From Gyrodactylus bullatarudis (taxonomy: Eukaryota > Platyhelminthes > Monogenea > Gyrodactylidea > Gyrodactylidae): a DNA stretch of 64,000 bases. The notes under the pieces are model-generated. The model ran no database searches. It was not told the DNA's origin and saw only the letters and a program-made list of their open reading frames with translations. Both the position numbers and the translations under genes were made by a program. Positions 25,150 through 34,702 of the stretch are shown in pieces. The first letter of the stretch is position 1; every line of letters starts with the position of its first letter. The stretch lies in assembly GCA_012064415.1 (NCBI GenBank), contig SSNU01000157.1, positions 395,556 to 459,555 on the forward strand, in the 5' to 3' direction.

Positions 25150-25960
25150 AAAGCATTTGCCTTCGATAATTGAGTTTTAAGTTTTAAATTATAAAAATTA
25201 ACAAAAATTGCCAGTCTTTTAAGTAGTTTGCTGGGCTTAATACTGCATCTGGGTTTACCGACGAAGTTCTCGCCAGCTCTCTCAATAGTATTTGTACGAG
25301 CTCCAGTAAGAGGATCTTTGAAACATCGTTTATGATTCACTGTTAAGTGATTAAATATGCCTCGGTATGCTCTCCATTCATCGGTTATAACTAGAGCCTC
25401 AAAAATGCATATAAAGCATATTTTAAATTCGAGTGATACTTTTTAATCTAAGTACTCTGTGATATTTAAAACTGTTGTGAGGGAAAGGGTTAAAAAATTG
25501 TTAGTGCATATATGTGTCATATATTTTGTTTGGCGTCATATATTAAAAGAGCATATTTAATAGGGCATATTTCCCTTTTCTATGTGTATTTTATTGAATT
25601 GACCAATCAGGATCGTTCTTACTAAGACAATGACGTGAAACTTCATGATAGTCAGATTTCCCATGCCACCAAATGTATTTTCAATACATCTTGAAATTAT
25701 AGATATTTTGATTAAATATTTTATTCGAAGAAAATTAATATTTTGAAAATAACTAACAAGTAGTATATTAATTGCTAGAAAATTTGATAGTCAAAATCGT
25801 TCTCTCAAAAATAGCTTACAAGTAGTATATGTTTTTATAAAGAAAATCAATAGAGCATATTTTATGCGCATATAAATGAATTTTTAGGTCATATTTCATA
25901 TATATAACTTATAACAGTAGTCTCTGCTAAAGTTAAGATCAGTCCCCCCCCTGCTCTTAA
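25150..25960 (-). pseudogene. Merlin-type transposase remnant 2, split by a hAT-like insertion
   Basis: Two minus-strand pieces belong together. The upstream piece (25960-25916) ends LAETTVI. The downstream piece (from 25391) continues VITDEWRAYRGIFNHLTVNH, then FKDPLTGARTNTIER. This matches the IS1595/Merlin catalytic region: TDEW-x-AY carries the second aspartate, the VNH and TGA-x-TNTIE block precedes the third acidic residue. Between the pieces lies a roughly 516-base insertion with an 8-base flanking duplication. The part that would hold the first catalytic aspartate is absent. The sequence differs clearly from the neighbouring Merlin copy at 25.97-27.23 kb, so these are two families. 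Confidence 0.65.
25392..25907. mobile_element. hAT-like nonautonomous element, (GCATATTT) word repeats
   Basis: Flanked by GTTATAAC (25384-25391) and CTTATAAC (25908-25915), an 8-base duplication with one mismatch. This fits the hAT superfamily, whose target sites follow the n-T-nnnn-A-n pattern. The left tip is TAGAGCCTCAAAAA. The interior repeats GCATATTT-like words in both orientations (GAGCATATTT, GGGCATATTT, GGTCATATTT), as is common for transposase-binding subterminal repeats. No ORF. Related left tips occur at 51.39 and 63.70 kb. Confidence 0.55.
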
Positions 25961-25964
25961 ATAG

Positions 25965-27228
25965 TTACTCAAAAGTAATCACTCAGACATTAAAATAATA
26001 AATATATGCATAAATTATTATGATTGACTCACTTCTTTACATTTTTGATCCATCTCTTCAATTCCAGGTCTCCACATGTGAAAAATGCTGAAAGCTTCAT
26101 ACATCTATTTATATTCCCACAAAATTCAAAAAATCCAATGTAAAAAACAAAATCTGTCTTCTTAATATGCATTGTTTGAATAAAACAATTCAAAACACAA
26201 GTTTTTTACAAATATTCAACATGACTCTAACATTGGATGACATAACTATTCATAATTTGGAGAAACTTTCATGCAATTTAATTGCACTAAACGTTGATGA
26301 ACAAGGCAAATGCTTCATGACAACTGTTCCTGATCGTAAGAAGGACACACACCTCGCAATCATCAAGAAACGAATCTTACCTGGATCTATTATTATTTCT
26401 GATGAATTTAAGTCCTACAAATGTCTTCAAAATGAAGGCTACGAACATCATACAGTTTCTCACAAGTATGAGTTTGTCAGCGACAAGGGATATCATACAC
26501 AGCGTATAGAAGCAATATGGGGAGCAGCAAAAAGATCCTGCTACAAAGTTAGAAATAAAAGAAAAGGATTGCTAGACTCATACCTAAACCAGTATCTATT
26601 CGAAAGAAAGAATAGAGAATCCATGTTCAGTGCGAGTATCTAAAAAATGGCAATTATATATCCCCTATGAATAAACTCTTATTATTCCAAGATTTCTGTT
26701 TTATTCACTAATTTATGAAAGGAAAGCCTTTTTAACGTAAAAATTTTATTGAGAATAAATGAGTTGATCAAAGATAGATTCTTCAAAACAATAACCATTT
26801 TAGTTTCTGGAGATTAAGAAATCTTGATTCTCCAGAACAGGAACGAGAGATCTGCTCGGCAATAAGACCAACTCTTTGGCATAAGCGAATGATACCAATG
26901 GTATTATTCATGTTTAGTGCACGAAAGTTTCTCCAAATTACGAATAGTTATGTCATCCAATGTTAGAGTCATGTTGAATATTTGTAAAAAACTTGTGTTT
27001 TGAATTGTTTTATTCAAACAATGCATATTAAGAAGACAGATTTTGTTTTTTACATTGGATTTTTTGAATTTTGTGGGAATATAAATAGATATATGAAGCT
27101 TTCAGCATTTTTCACATGTGGAGACCTGGAATTGAAGAGATGGATCAAAAATGTAAAGAAGTGAGTCAATCATAATAATTTATGCATATATTTATTATTT
27201 TAATGTCTGAGTGATTACTTTTGAGTAA
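25965..27228 (+). mobile_element. Merlin-type DNA transposon with 306-base terminal inverted repeats
   Basis: Arms 25965-26270 and 26923-27228 are near-perfect reverse complements (outermost ACTCAAAAGTAATCACTCAG). They enclose a transposase fragment at 26167-26643. The arms reach into coding sequence, so the right arm carries an inverted copy of the start of the transposase reading frame. No clean flanking duplication was found: the flanks (TTAAATAG to the left, AAACTATTAA to the right) look inverted rather than direct, so the true tip may lie a few bases outward. Confidence 0.7.
26167..26643 (+). pseudogene. Merlin/IS1595-type transposase, N-terminally deleted
   Basis: 158-codon open frame, no stop until 26643. 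Around residue 75 is PGSIIISDEFKSY (second catalytic aspartate), followed by a YEHHTVSHKYEFVS stretch, then YHTQRIEAIWGAAKR (third catalytic site region) and a terminal SYLNQYLFERKNRES block. This order is the DDE core of IS1595-related transposases, which in eukaryotes are called Merlin. The upstream zinc-binding N-terminus and the segment with the first aspartate are missing; the frame instead enters from the terminal inverted repeat. Probably an internally deleted, inactive copy despite the open frame. Confidence 0.75.
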
Positions 27229-27309
27229 TAAACTATTAAAACTTGCTTGATTGAAATTTTCAACCCTTTCAAAAATATTGTTCGAGAAAATAGAATTGTT
27301 TTAATTATT

Positions 27310-27825
27310 CAGCAGAACTTACTATAGAATATGGAATTGAAATTGATCGGATTATCCACTTTCTTGAGAATACCTCTGCGCTTCCAGCTATCTAATACGT
27401 TATCAACCTTGTCTTGCAGTGCAAATGGTACTGGTCGGTGATGAAATATCAGCTTGCCATCATCAATTTGTCTCTTTAGCTAAATCCTTGCCACAAATCC
27501 ATTACCCTCCAGTGCTACTGTATTAACGGCGTAGTCCAACTGCAATCTCTGACAAGTTTCTCTGTTGATGATGTTTTTACTGGTCTTCACTACGTCAAGC
27601 GACGCCTTGTACTTCCTTTCCTTATATCCAAATTCCAAATCCAAGACAACTCTATCCACCTCACAAATTCTTCTAATCTCTGATAATCTCTTTAGCTCAC
27701 CAGCGGAGAGGAGTTTCAGTCTGTTCTCCCACACTGTGTCTGCACTACCACCATCCGCGAGAAATCTCACTGACTTATTAGCTATCTCAAGCTCAACATA
27801 TTTCAAAAAACACAAAGGCGAGTAA
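27310..27825 (-). pseudogene. Ty3/gypsy-type polyprotein remnant, protease-to-RT start
   Basis: The minus-strand frame at 27815-27480 contains VRFLADGGSADTVW, in the position of a retropepsin D-T/S-G motif but with ADGG in its place, and later NIINRETCQRLQLDY, like the flap-to-C-terminal part of a gypsy protease. After a stop at 27.48 kb the frame continues with HHRPVPFALQDKVDNVL and RRGILKKVDNP, the standard start of a gypsy reverse transcriptase. The next RT block is found only at 24.86 kb, so about 2.4 kb of other elements are inserted between them. Unusual protease motif and stops imply an inactive copy. Confidence 0.7.
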
Positions 27826-28551
27826 AGGGCATTGAACTTTATTGAGTTTGGATCCTCTCACTGAGTAGAATAACGGGGTGACCCAAGCTAAAAATCAAAA
27901 ATTTCGAAATTCTAGTCCTAGCAAAGATTAACAATGGGTTCATTGTATAGAAGACCCCTTATTTAGGAAGTTCGCTGTAATTCGAACAGAAAATTCATTC
28001 TGATTCACATTTTTATCCAGGGAAAATGAAAAAAAAAGAATTGAGAAATCTAGTCTTAATGTCCAAATGGAAAGACATCCTCCTGTGAATATCTCAGAAA
28101 AAGTTTGGATAAATAATTTTTTTGCTAGTTGTATTCTCAATTTAAAAATCTTAATCTCAAAAATTTGACATGTAGAATTTCTGATTTTTTTCCACCGATA
28201 ATTTTAACTCGATCGATTTTTTCATGCTTGAATTAGAGAAAACGCGGATTAAATTTCTTGAAAATGTTTCATCTGTCTGTGTATATAAATAAATGCATCA
28301 ATGTCAAGAAAAAGTACAATAAAAAACTTTTGATTGCCTAACCAGAAGAAAGTAAGGGAAGATTTATTATTTCACTGCTCAATAAATTTAATTTCTCTTT
28401 TATATTTTCAATTCTACAGTAGGGCCATTTGAACACGCATTTATTTACATTATTCAAAGGCTAGAAAAAAACAAAAGAATAAAAAGGTTACTAGAATTAT
28501 TTCGTTCTAGGTGCTTAGGTAATATATCCCACAGGAACGTCTTTTTTGGTT
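27826..28551. other. Noncoding AT-rich stretch
   Basis: No exon or repeat recognised. It would be expected to hold the gag region of the minus-strand gypsy remnant, but I could not identify one. Confidence 0.4.
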
Positions 28552-28582
28552 TTGGAGTAAGAAGAAAGTGATGCCAAAATTT

Positions 28583-28625
28583 TCACAAATAAGGACCTTT
28601 ATTTCGGGCATACTCATCAGTGTGA
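28583..28625 (-). ncRNA. Hammerhead-like ribozyme motif, left arm
   Basis: Reverse complement of the motif at 29924-29966: stem I UCACA/UGUGA, core CUGAUGA and GAAA, stem III AUAA/UUAU around AGGUCC. Stem II is only one convincing base pair, so activity is doubtful. Confidence 0.4.
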
Positions 28626-28755
28626 TACATGCCATATATATAATGTTTAAACAGGAGTAGGGAATGGATGTTATTGGTTATAATATTACAAGTTGATTGG
28701 CTCCAACCTGTTACCAGGTAGGAGTAGAATATTGTTATTTCAAATAGGATAATAG

Positions 28756-29204
28756 TCTGGCCTCAATCCCTTATGGGTTCGCCGTTATGCGTTCATAATA
28801 AAAAAATTCTCCGAATCTTCAACTAAAATTGAACGATCCTACAATCTGAGAAATACGACCTATGAAAGTAACTATCTACTCATAACTTACAATAGACTTA
28901 ATGAAAAGTATGACTTGTCAAATTGTGACAACCTCAACTCCATAAAATCTATTACTAAACATATTCGCTCTAAAATTGACTACTCAAAATCTCTCCTATA
29001 CCCTGATCTTCATTAAGTAGAAGTAACCTAGTGATTTTCGATTTAATTTTTCAGATCAACTGCCAAAACTCAATTCACTAAAAACTCATTCATAATTCAT
29101 GTTCTTCCTATCTTTAACAAACACGAGATCGATTAATGTCCTATTTTTATTTTTGTATTTATTTTTTCAATATAGATTCTATTTCTACCAAAAAAAAATA
29201 ATAG
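28756..29204 (+). other. Spacer of GIY-YIG element 1
   Basis: Lies between the left outer arm and the inner repeat. A plus-strand stretch around 28.83-29.01 kb reads like coding sequence (LRNTTYESNYLLITYNRL) before a stop, faintly like the C-terminus of a reverse-transcriptase polyprotein. I cannot assign it. Confidence 0.2.
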
Positions 29205-29246
29205 TTAATTATAATTAATATGTAGGGTGTAAATAGTACCTACAGA

Positions 29247-29690
29247 ATGCTTACCAATAAAGCTAAAGACCCTATTGATAAGACAAAACAAAGCCATGTT
29301 GTCTACAAATTCACCTGCAATTGAAAATCTGAATATATTGGTCAAACAATAAGACGACTAGAAGATAGAATAGAGGAACACCTCTACACTGGCCAGACTG
29401 CAGTGAGAGAGCACTTGAAGACATGCAAGGCAAATGTTTCCAACCAGAACTTTGAAATTATCTATAAACCAACCGGAAACAATGTCTACGCATTAAAAGC
29501 AGCAGAAGCCTACCTTATCAAAGAACAGAAGCCCAACCTCTGCATCCAGAAGAAGTACGTTAAACCAATCAGCCTACCTAGACCAAGAGAACAAAAGTGT
29601 CAATCATCCCAACCTCCCCCTAGAAAGAGAAAGAGAGAGGAACTGGAAATGAATCAACAAATTACTGATTTCTACCGGGCAACACAATAA
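29247..29690 (+). pseudogene. Stand-alone GIY-YIG endonuclease ORF with one TGA
   Basis: From the ATG at 29247 the frame runs 148 codons to the stop at 29690, broken only by TGA at 29322-29324. Motifs in order: HVVYKFTC (GIY part), KSEYIGQTIRRLEDRIEEH (YIG, the catalytic arginine and following helix), then AAEAYLIKEQKPNLC (the glutamate and N-terminal of the last helix). These are the Penelope-type GIY-YIG motifs. In that family a second cysteine follows two residues after the first (C-x-C); here that codon is the TGA, one base from TGT or TGC. A basic tail follows (PPRKRKREE), possibly a nuclear signal. No reverse-transcriptase sequence lies upstream in the element. Confidence 0.7.
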
Positions 29691-29923
29691 AGAATCTATA
29701 ATTATCTGTTTCACACTACAATCTTTTTCAAATGAACACTATTTACACCCTACATATTAATTATAATTAACTATTATCCTATTTGAAATAACAATATTCT
29801 ACTCCTACCTGGTAACAGGTTGGAGCCAATCAACTTGTAATATTATATAACCAATATATAATATATTATAACCAATAACATCCATTCCCTACTCCTGTTT
29901 AAACATTATATATATGGCATGTA

Positions 29924-29966
29924 TCACACTGATGAGTATGCCCGAAATAAAGGTCCTTATTTGTGA
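29924..29966 (+). ncRNA. Hammerhead-like ribozyme motif, right arm
   Basis: Order: UCACA (stem I), CUGAUGA, eight bases GUAUGCCC where stem II should be, GAA, stem III AUAA-AGGUCC-UUAU, unpaired U at position 17, then UGUGA completing stem I. Both arms match in sequence and spacing. Stem II has the G10.1-C11.1 pair but no obvious second pair, so it may be degenerate or need tertiary or dimeric support. Confidence 0.45.
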
Positions 29967-29997
29967 AAATTTTGGCATCACTTTCTTCTTAATCCAA

Positions 29998-31168
29998 AAT
30001 GAATCCAGCATCGGTTACTCAGCTCAAAGCTGATGTCTCTAGACATCTCTCAAACCTAAATCTTATTTGGTAATGGATTAGCCCATGTCGCTGAATTTTA
30101 CAGCTTACTAATGGATCCCACCGAGACTGGTACGAAAGAAACTTAGATAGCATTTAGAAATAATCTAAGTATACATATATGGTAGACATATACGCGCGTT
30201 TCGTCCTCTTTTGGACTCCTCAGTATGCCACAACCTGGGATTTGAACCTAAATAATTTAAAAGTGATTTGAAAATAAAATTGAACTGTTTAGTTATATGA
30301 TCTATTCTCGAATATTCTATATCCCCTGGAAACATGCTATAGCTTCAGAGGGAAATAAACATTTCAATTTTACAAATACATATATAATCAACAGTGCTAC
30401 TGCTTTATAACATGCATTGTTTAGATATCCCTCTTGTCTCAATATTGATTTTTTAATTATATACATTTACAACTAATGCAAAAATAATTTCCAATGTATA
30501 AAACCAGATTTATCATCTTGTATTGTGCATTATTATTGAATGGGACAAGAAATGGAATGTTTTTGAAGCACTCCGTGAAAAATATGTGAGTTGTTTAAAA
30601 TTCCTCAATTACGAATTATGCAATGTTTACATTTTTTGATTTATTTATCTAAGAATAAGTGTTTGGCCGCAAAAACGAGATAATGATATAATGTCATGCA
30701 AACATAGGGAAATATTTTATTTGTGTATATAGAATATACTTAAAAGTAGATTCATAAAATTTTGATTAAATCATTAATTGTTTTATTGGGACAGACGTAT
30801 TAGACAACCTCTTACCTCTCACCACCATCAATGAATCTCTCTATACTTTAGTGTATTCACATTCTGAATATACATACATGCACTATGTTAAAAAAGCATT
30901 CTAACCCACTCTCTCCACCCCTCTATTATAGTATACCTGCATATGATAGCTTGTGACTCATCATCATAGGAAGAATGTCATTGGTCAATTTTCTTCATGA
31001 CGAGTGCGTGGATATAACTAATTTTTTTCTTATTCTCTGTATAGTTATTACTATTGTATGTTGAAAACAAAATTCATTCTTAACGTTTGGGAAGCTCCTC
31101 TGAAATTAAATTAAGAAAGCCTGGCATTTTTCTTCTTCCAATCTTTCGAAGGGAACTGAAAATTTTAA
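29998..31168. other. Intergenic, upstream of the innexin gene
   Basis: Contains the near-canonical hammerhead at 30.2 kb and otherwise nothing coding. The innexin promoter presumably lies near its right end; I see no clear TATA box at a fixed distance. Confidence 0.4.
30185..30229 (-). ncRNA. Hammerhead ribozyme, near-canonical type I
   Basis: On the minus strand: stem I GGCAUA pairing with UAUGUC; core CUGAGGA (fits CUGANGA); stem II GUCC/GGAC with loop AAAAGA; GAA; stem III ACG/CGU around CG; H17 = A, so the predicted cleavage triplet is GUA. All core positions are satisfied. The very short stem III, within the self-complementary ACGCGCGU, is as in retrotransposon-associated hammerheads that work as dimers. 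It is outside the inverted arms of the GIY-YIG element (about 190 bases away) and its sequence differs from theirs. Confidence 0.75.
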
Positions 31169-33013
31169 ATGGTAGCCACAGAATTCCTTCAGCATCTCGA
31201 CAGACTAAAGTTTGTCGAGGGTGTTGGTCTGGATGACTTTGCTGACAAATGTTCCTACATGCTTTCATTTGTTGTGTTGATAATGTGTTTCACAATTGTC
31301 GCATTGAAAAGTTATGTTCTCGACCCTTTTGTTTGTTATCTCCCAACAACAATATCTGGCTCAAATTATGTTTCATTCGTAAATGCATTTTGTTGGATTA
31401 ATGGTACAGTCCCCGCTAATAGTTATGATAATCGTTTCAATAACGAAGAAAACTGGGATCAATTAGAACCATTGAAGATGAGTAAGTTGTTCATTATTGA
31501 TTTATCCTTTGTATGGTACAGTTTTATTGACTATCTTCCCATCTCCTAATTGTAAGCTGTAGTTTCTCTTGAAATTAGTTCAATTATCGATTTTTAAACA
31601 TTTTGTTATTCCAACTCTCAATAATTTTTTTTTCTAAATATATATGAAAGAGCTATTCAAATTTATAATTTAGGTTATGTCATTGTTTTCTACATATAAA
31701 ATTATAAACATTTTTCTACTCAACGTCAAAATTTTGACGAGTTGAAATATCAATGAAATACAATAGTTGTACAAAATCAAAAATCAATACTTTTATTCTC
31801 TCAAGATTATTATCAATGGGTTGCATTGGTCTTGGCGCTACAGGCAATGCTATGCTATCTTCCTCGTCTCATTTGGGAAGCAATCACTTTTAATAGGGTC
31901 GGTACCAATCTCGGTTTCCTAATAGAAACTGCCCAATCAGCCTCAAGAGAAATTGACAAGAGTCGCATGGCCAAGATTAGTTTTATCGCCAAATCTCTCG
32001 ACACTCTTTTGTTTGCAAGAAGACCACTCAAATCAAGATATGAGGACTATCCACAAAATAAGCCCCTCTACAAGACCGTTTACGAAACCGTCTCGGGTTT
32101 CATGCCAAAAAAGAGACTAGGCTCTGCTTTAGCCTTTTACTACATTCTAACTAAAGTAAGTTGAATTTTAATTAAAATTCAGTTTAAAATCTAATAACAA
32201 TTTTGCACTAGCTCTTTCTTCTAAAAATTTTAACCTTTTTTGTTTACTCGAACTTTTGGTGATTTGTGTAAATAATCAATGAATTTACATTCATTACATG
32301 TTTTCACTAATTTCACAACTCATGAATCATAAAGTTAAATTTATTCTTTCTTTCTGTCTATCTAGTGTATGTATCTTGCTAATGCCATTATTCAATTGGT
32401 TATTATGGAGAGATTTCTCGGTATCAAGGACAGCAATGGCTTCTTTGGCCTAACAATTTTGAATTCTGTTTTATCAGGAGCCCACTGGAATGAGACAAAA
32501 ATATTCCCGCGTGTTGGCTTCTGTCGTGTTCCCGTTAAAGTCACTCATTCAGCAGTTAAACATTTTATTGTACAATGTTCTCTACCAATCAATATGTTGA
32601 ATGAGAAAATTTACATCTTCCTCTGGTTCTGGTTCATGTTCATCTCTGCTCTTGAAATCATCGCAATAAGCATTTGGGTTATGCGCCTAATTGTTAGAAA
32701 GAATCGAGTCCAACTTTTAGTTCGTTACTTCAAGGTGGCAGACCTTCTCGACAACGATGTTAATGCAATTCTTCCCAAGTTTGAAGAAAGTGTCCTCCGC
32801 CAGGATGGTTGCTTCCTCCTTCACATGATCAAATTGAATGCTGGAGAAATTGTCGCCTATGAAGTTCTTCAGGCCATGTACAAAATTTACCTTGATAATA
32901 ACCCCGAAGAATTGAAAGAGTTGTCAGCTCCACCCGAGAATCTTAGTTATGATGAGAAGCTTCATTCATCTAGTACCATTGACAAGAGATTTGATGAAAA
33001 GTTGAGTAATTAA
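31169..33013 (+). CDS. Innexin (gap-junction channel protein), 3 exons
   Basis: Exons 31169-31481, 31806-32155 and 32366-33013 give 436 aa, a normal innexin length. Innexins form intercellular channels or hemichannels with four membrane spans and both ends in the cytoplasm. TM1 is about residues 30-48. The first extracellular loop has C56 and C75, followed by W-I-N-G-T-V-P with an N-glycosylation sequon at N78. The YYQWV signature at 106-110 opens TM2 (LALQAMLCYLPRLIW). The second loop has C274 and C292, and TM4 is about 302-327. Two cysteines per loop is the innexin rule. The ATG at 31169 is chosen because the preceding sequence is not open in frame and the N-terminus has the expected length before TM1. 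Introns are 324 and 210 bases with GT-AG ends, phases 1 and 0. The loop-1 motif suggests a flatworm-like lineage. The C-terminal tail is acidic and serine-rich. Confidence 0.93.
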
Positions 33014-34630
33014 ATATTTTTATTCAAATTGTCTTTTTACCTATCCCCCCTCAAGACTTGAGGCTCAAGTGTGTTGATCCCTAATCCAAAAATAATATCA
33101 TCTATTTCCATAATGTTTCATATATAATCTTGGAAATGACGCTTTAAAATTGAATTGAAAAACATGTTTTCATCGAATTAAATTTTTTAGAAGAATGGAA
33201 ATTTAATTAAAAATGCAAGAAAAAGTCACAAATAGAATAAAAATATCATTTGTATTTTTGATCATTAATGTTTAACAGTTATCATGCTCTTGTATTTTTC
33301 TACAATTATCCATTTCTGAAATTCTGCGAAAAATTGACTTTACAACAAAAAATTTAAATAAATATATTCAAGAAAACTATCTTGTATTTACTTGCAAGTA
33401 GCCATCACATATTATTTTTCTAAAATAATTTTATAGTTTCTCAAGTAAAATATCTTTTAAATTCTAATTATAACTCTTATTTAATAGAAATTAAGTAGTA
33501 AATCAGAAACAAGGTTCACTCAAGTAACAATTTTTAAAAACCATGAATGACCATCGTGCACAACGTAAAAATGAGTTCTGTTTCAAATAGAATTCAATAA
33601 ACAGATGTACTTAAACTTTTTATTGATTGCATAAATTTTATACGATAGCCATTGATTAAGTTCACATTGAGAGAAATTTGCATGTACAATGTACATTTTA
33701 AAAAGAATCACATTTCTCTCACCTGCCACCCTAAAGATTCTATAGTACGGATTTAGAGTATTTGCCAACTATTCATAAATTTTATTTCCAACTCAAGTTT
33801 TACCATGTTTTTTTTGATTATATAGTATTACGAAGGAGCAATGATGTAAATACAGCATTCAACAATGAAATACAAAATGAAATTGTATTTTTATTCGTTT
33901 GACTGATTCGCTTAAAGCTTCCTCATTATTGTGAATTGTTTTCAACTGGCAGCATTATTACAAGCAATAATTACAATTTATTGGCATTAATTTATTCATT
34001 GTCGTAAAAAAATAATTAAAAAGGAGAAAATTTATAACACAAAACATCAAAGCAAAATACAGGTCTGAAATTTGATTTCAAAGCTTCTTGAAATCCAGCT
34101 TACTTATTAAAAGTAAAGTTGAAATCCATAGTCGGGAATAATAAAAAAGCAAGGTTCCAACTACAGTCCTGAGAAAGATACCCTCTATAAACATTAAATA
34201 AACTTGGACCATTTTAGACCAGAAAACCATAACTGCTTTTAAAATTATTTTGCTTAAAATACAGATTTGCTATATTATTTTATTACTGAAAGAAATAAAC
34301 AATTAAATTTCTATTCTAAAAAGTTGATAACAACATTACTTTGGTTTTTATCCCATAGCTTTATTCTGTCTGAGTCCACATTATTTATCAGTGCCGTTTT
34401 ATGAAATCGAAAGATGTTTGCTAAGGCCTATGGTGAATGAAATCAATGTATCTTGTGATAAAATCCTATTTTTAAGACAAGCCTCACTCGATCGCTTGAG
34501 AGATTGACTACAGTAAAGTCTAGCTTTTCAAATATCTTCACCTAACTTTGCAAAAAGTATGAAATTTTTATTCTGTATCTTCTTTAGCCTAAGTTAACTC
34601 AAGGCTAAGCTCTCAATTTTCGATATGCTT
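33014..34630. other. Intergenic between innexin and the Gly/Cys/His gene
   Basis: I see no gene. The first part should be the innexin 3' untranslated region; short open frames on the minus strand (61 codons at 33.6 kb) have no recognisable features. Confidence 0.5.
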
Positions 34631-34634
34631 CTAA

Positions 34635-34642
34635 TATAAATA
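34635..34642 (+). promoter_or_regulatory. TATA box of the Gly/Cys/His gene
   Basis: TATAAATA lies 68 bases before the ATG at 34703. That leaves a predicted 5' leader of roughly 35-40 bases. Spacing is inferred; no transcript evidence. Confidence 0.45.
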
Positions 34643-34702
34643 CCGTGTGTGTGATCATCCTGTGTATCGAAAAATTTTTGCTTACACTTCACATCTAAAA
34701 TA

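Larger units (their letters stand above)
28552..29997 (+). mobile_element. Palindromic GIY-YIG element 1 (Penelope-related)
   Basis: Outer arms at 28552-28755 and 29771-29997 are inverted copies of about 205-225 bases (AAGAAGAAAGTGATGCCAAA at both ends). The right arm has an extra ATATAACCAATATATAATAT duplication. A second, inner inverted pair of about 33 bases (AATATGTAGGGTGTAAATAG) sits at 29205-29237 and 29737-29769, directly around a GIY-YIG ORF. Each outer arm carries a hammerhead-like motif. Established knowledge: Penelope-like elements combine a GIY-YIG endonuclease with hammerhead-bearing pseudo-LTRs. What is odd is the lack of any reverse transcriptase and the palindromic layout. Confidence 0.65.

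Noticed and set aside
30231..30250. tRNA T-arm-like GGGATTTGAACCT
   Set aside because: No acceptor or anticodon arm can be built around it; it is flank of the hammerhead-bearing element.
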